DNA of 64,000 nt from Nitrobacter sp051535215. Lineage in GTDB: Bacteria; Pseudomonadota; Alphaproteobacteria; Rhizobiales; Xanthobacteraceae. Position numbers and translations under genes: made by a program. The notes beneath the pieces were generated by a model, which saw only the letters and a list, made by a program, of their open reading frames with translations, was not told the DNA's origin and did no database searches. Shown here in pieces: positions 63,708 through 64,000 of this stretch (its first letter is position 1; every line of letters begins with the position of its first letter). The stretch covers positions 62,001-126,000 of the forward strand of contig NZ_JBPPLY010000007.1 in the NCBI RefSeq assembly GCF_051535215.1, read 5' to 3'.

Positions 63708-64000
63708 CTAGCTCAGCGTCCCGGCGTGGACCCACCATTGCGGATGATCGCGCCGGATCGTCTGCGCGGCGCGGAGCGCCTCAGTCTCGTCGCCGAAGAT
63801 CGCAAAACACGTCGCGCCCGAGCCGGACATCCGCGACAACCGCGCGCCGGTCGCCCGCAATCTCGCGAGCACCTCCCCGATCACCGGCTGAATGCGGATC
63901 GCGGGCGCTTCGAGATCGTTGAAGCCGGCGGATAGCATGGCGAGCCAATCGCCGATCGGCGCGCCAGCCTCCGGCCATGCGATCGCCTCGATCCCATCGG
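63708..64000 (-). CDS. ispE: 4-diphosphocytidyl-2-C-methyl-D-erythritol kinase IspE, C-terminal part (5' end outside window)
   Basis: The last 97 or so residues of a GHMP kinase. FNDLEAPAIRIQPVIGEVL and RMSGSGATCFAIFG are typical of the IspE C-terminal half, the second being the glycine-rich GHMP motif 3. IspE phosphorylates 4-diphosphocytidyl-methylerythritol in the non-mevalonate isoprenoid pathway. The frame is open to the end of the window, so the start is missing. Confidence 0.88.
   Translation of the reverse strand, partial: DGIEAIAWPEAGAPIGDWLAMLSAGFNDLEAPAIRIQPVIGEVLARLRATGARLSRMSGSGATCFAIFGDETEALRAAQTIRRDHPQWWVHAGTLS

Noticed and set aside
1..64000. CRISPR arrays, rRNA genes and intact insertion sequences
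   Set aside because: I looked for regularly spaced repeats, rRNA-like sequence and transposase motifs and found none; the only mobile-element trace is the broken integrase.

Overview
The window looks like chromosomal DNA of an alphaproteobacterium of the order Hyphomicrobiales, most likely the Bradyrhizobium / Nitrobacter / Rhodopseudomonas / Afipia group. The basis is gene content: FixL-FixJ, CtrA beside flagellar genes, ChpT beside a che operon, GANTC (CcrM-type) sites before ctrA, DUF1134, DUF982 and DUF2927 proteins, SorAB sulfite dehydrogenase, and dispersed palindromic repeats of the kind common in these genomes. The genus is an inference. No rRNA or CRISPR array was seen.

Layout. 1-965 is the end of fixL and all of fixJ (oxygen-responsive regulation). 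998-1827 holds an L,D-transpeptidase whose last residues run into the remains of a peroxiredoxin-like gene. 2388-15047 is the most unusual block: a metzincin-like protein faces a four-gene operon of a giant (2329-residue) multicopper oxidase, a secreted beta-propeller-like protein, a SCO1/SenC copper chaperone and a cytochrome c fused to a periplasmic-binding-protein-like domain. The genes overlap or are coupled, every product of the four appears exported, and together they resemble a periplasmic or extracellular copper-oxidase system that could oxidise a metal or another external electron donor. The substrate cannot be read from sequence.

15140-25860 is a sugar-modification island: pseB, pseC, pseI, an SpsF-like cytidylyltransferase, two methyltransferases (one of the pseudaminic-acid-associated type), a HAD phosphatase, a Nudix-like protein and a large capsule-type glycosyltransferase. 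A broken tyrosine integrase next to tRNA-Ile2(CAU) marks one edge, and a broken DCC-family gene the other. pseG and pseH are not visible here. The likely product is a nonulosonic (pseudaminic-type) acid for flagellin or surface glycan, which fits the nearby motility genes.

26146-28272 is a TonB-dependent receptor with a striking inverted repeat in its leader. 28678-44594 is the motility and cell-cycle block: flhA, fliJ, fliI, ctrA, then a yjfLMC-like trio, then cheA-cheW-cheY-cheB-cheR on the minus strand, chpT, and cysQ. 44617-59498 is ordinary housekeeping and accessory content: YHS and DUF1134 proteins, a coiled-coil membrane protein, tRNA-Val(CAC), a phosphatase, a thiamine-diphosphate enzyme, a second L,D-transpeptidase, isovaleryl-CoA dehydrogenase, a soluble double-PAS chemoreceptor, a MaoC-type dehydratase, and the ycjX-ycjF pair. 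59500-64000 has a GT39 sugar transferase, a His-rich small exported protein, sorA-sorB and the C-terminal part of ispE, which runs off the window.
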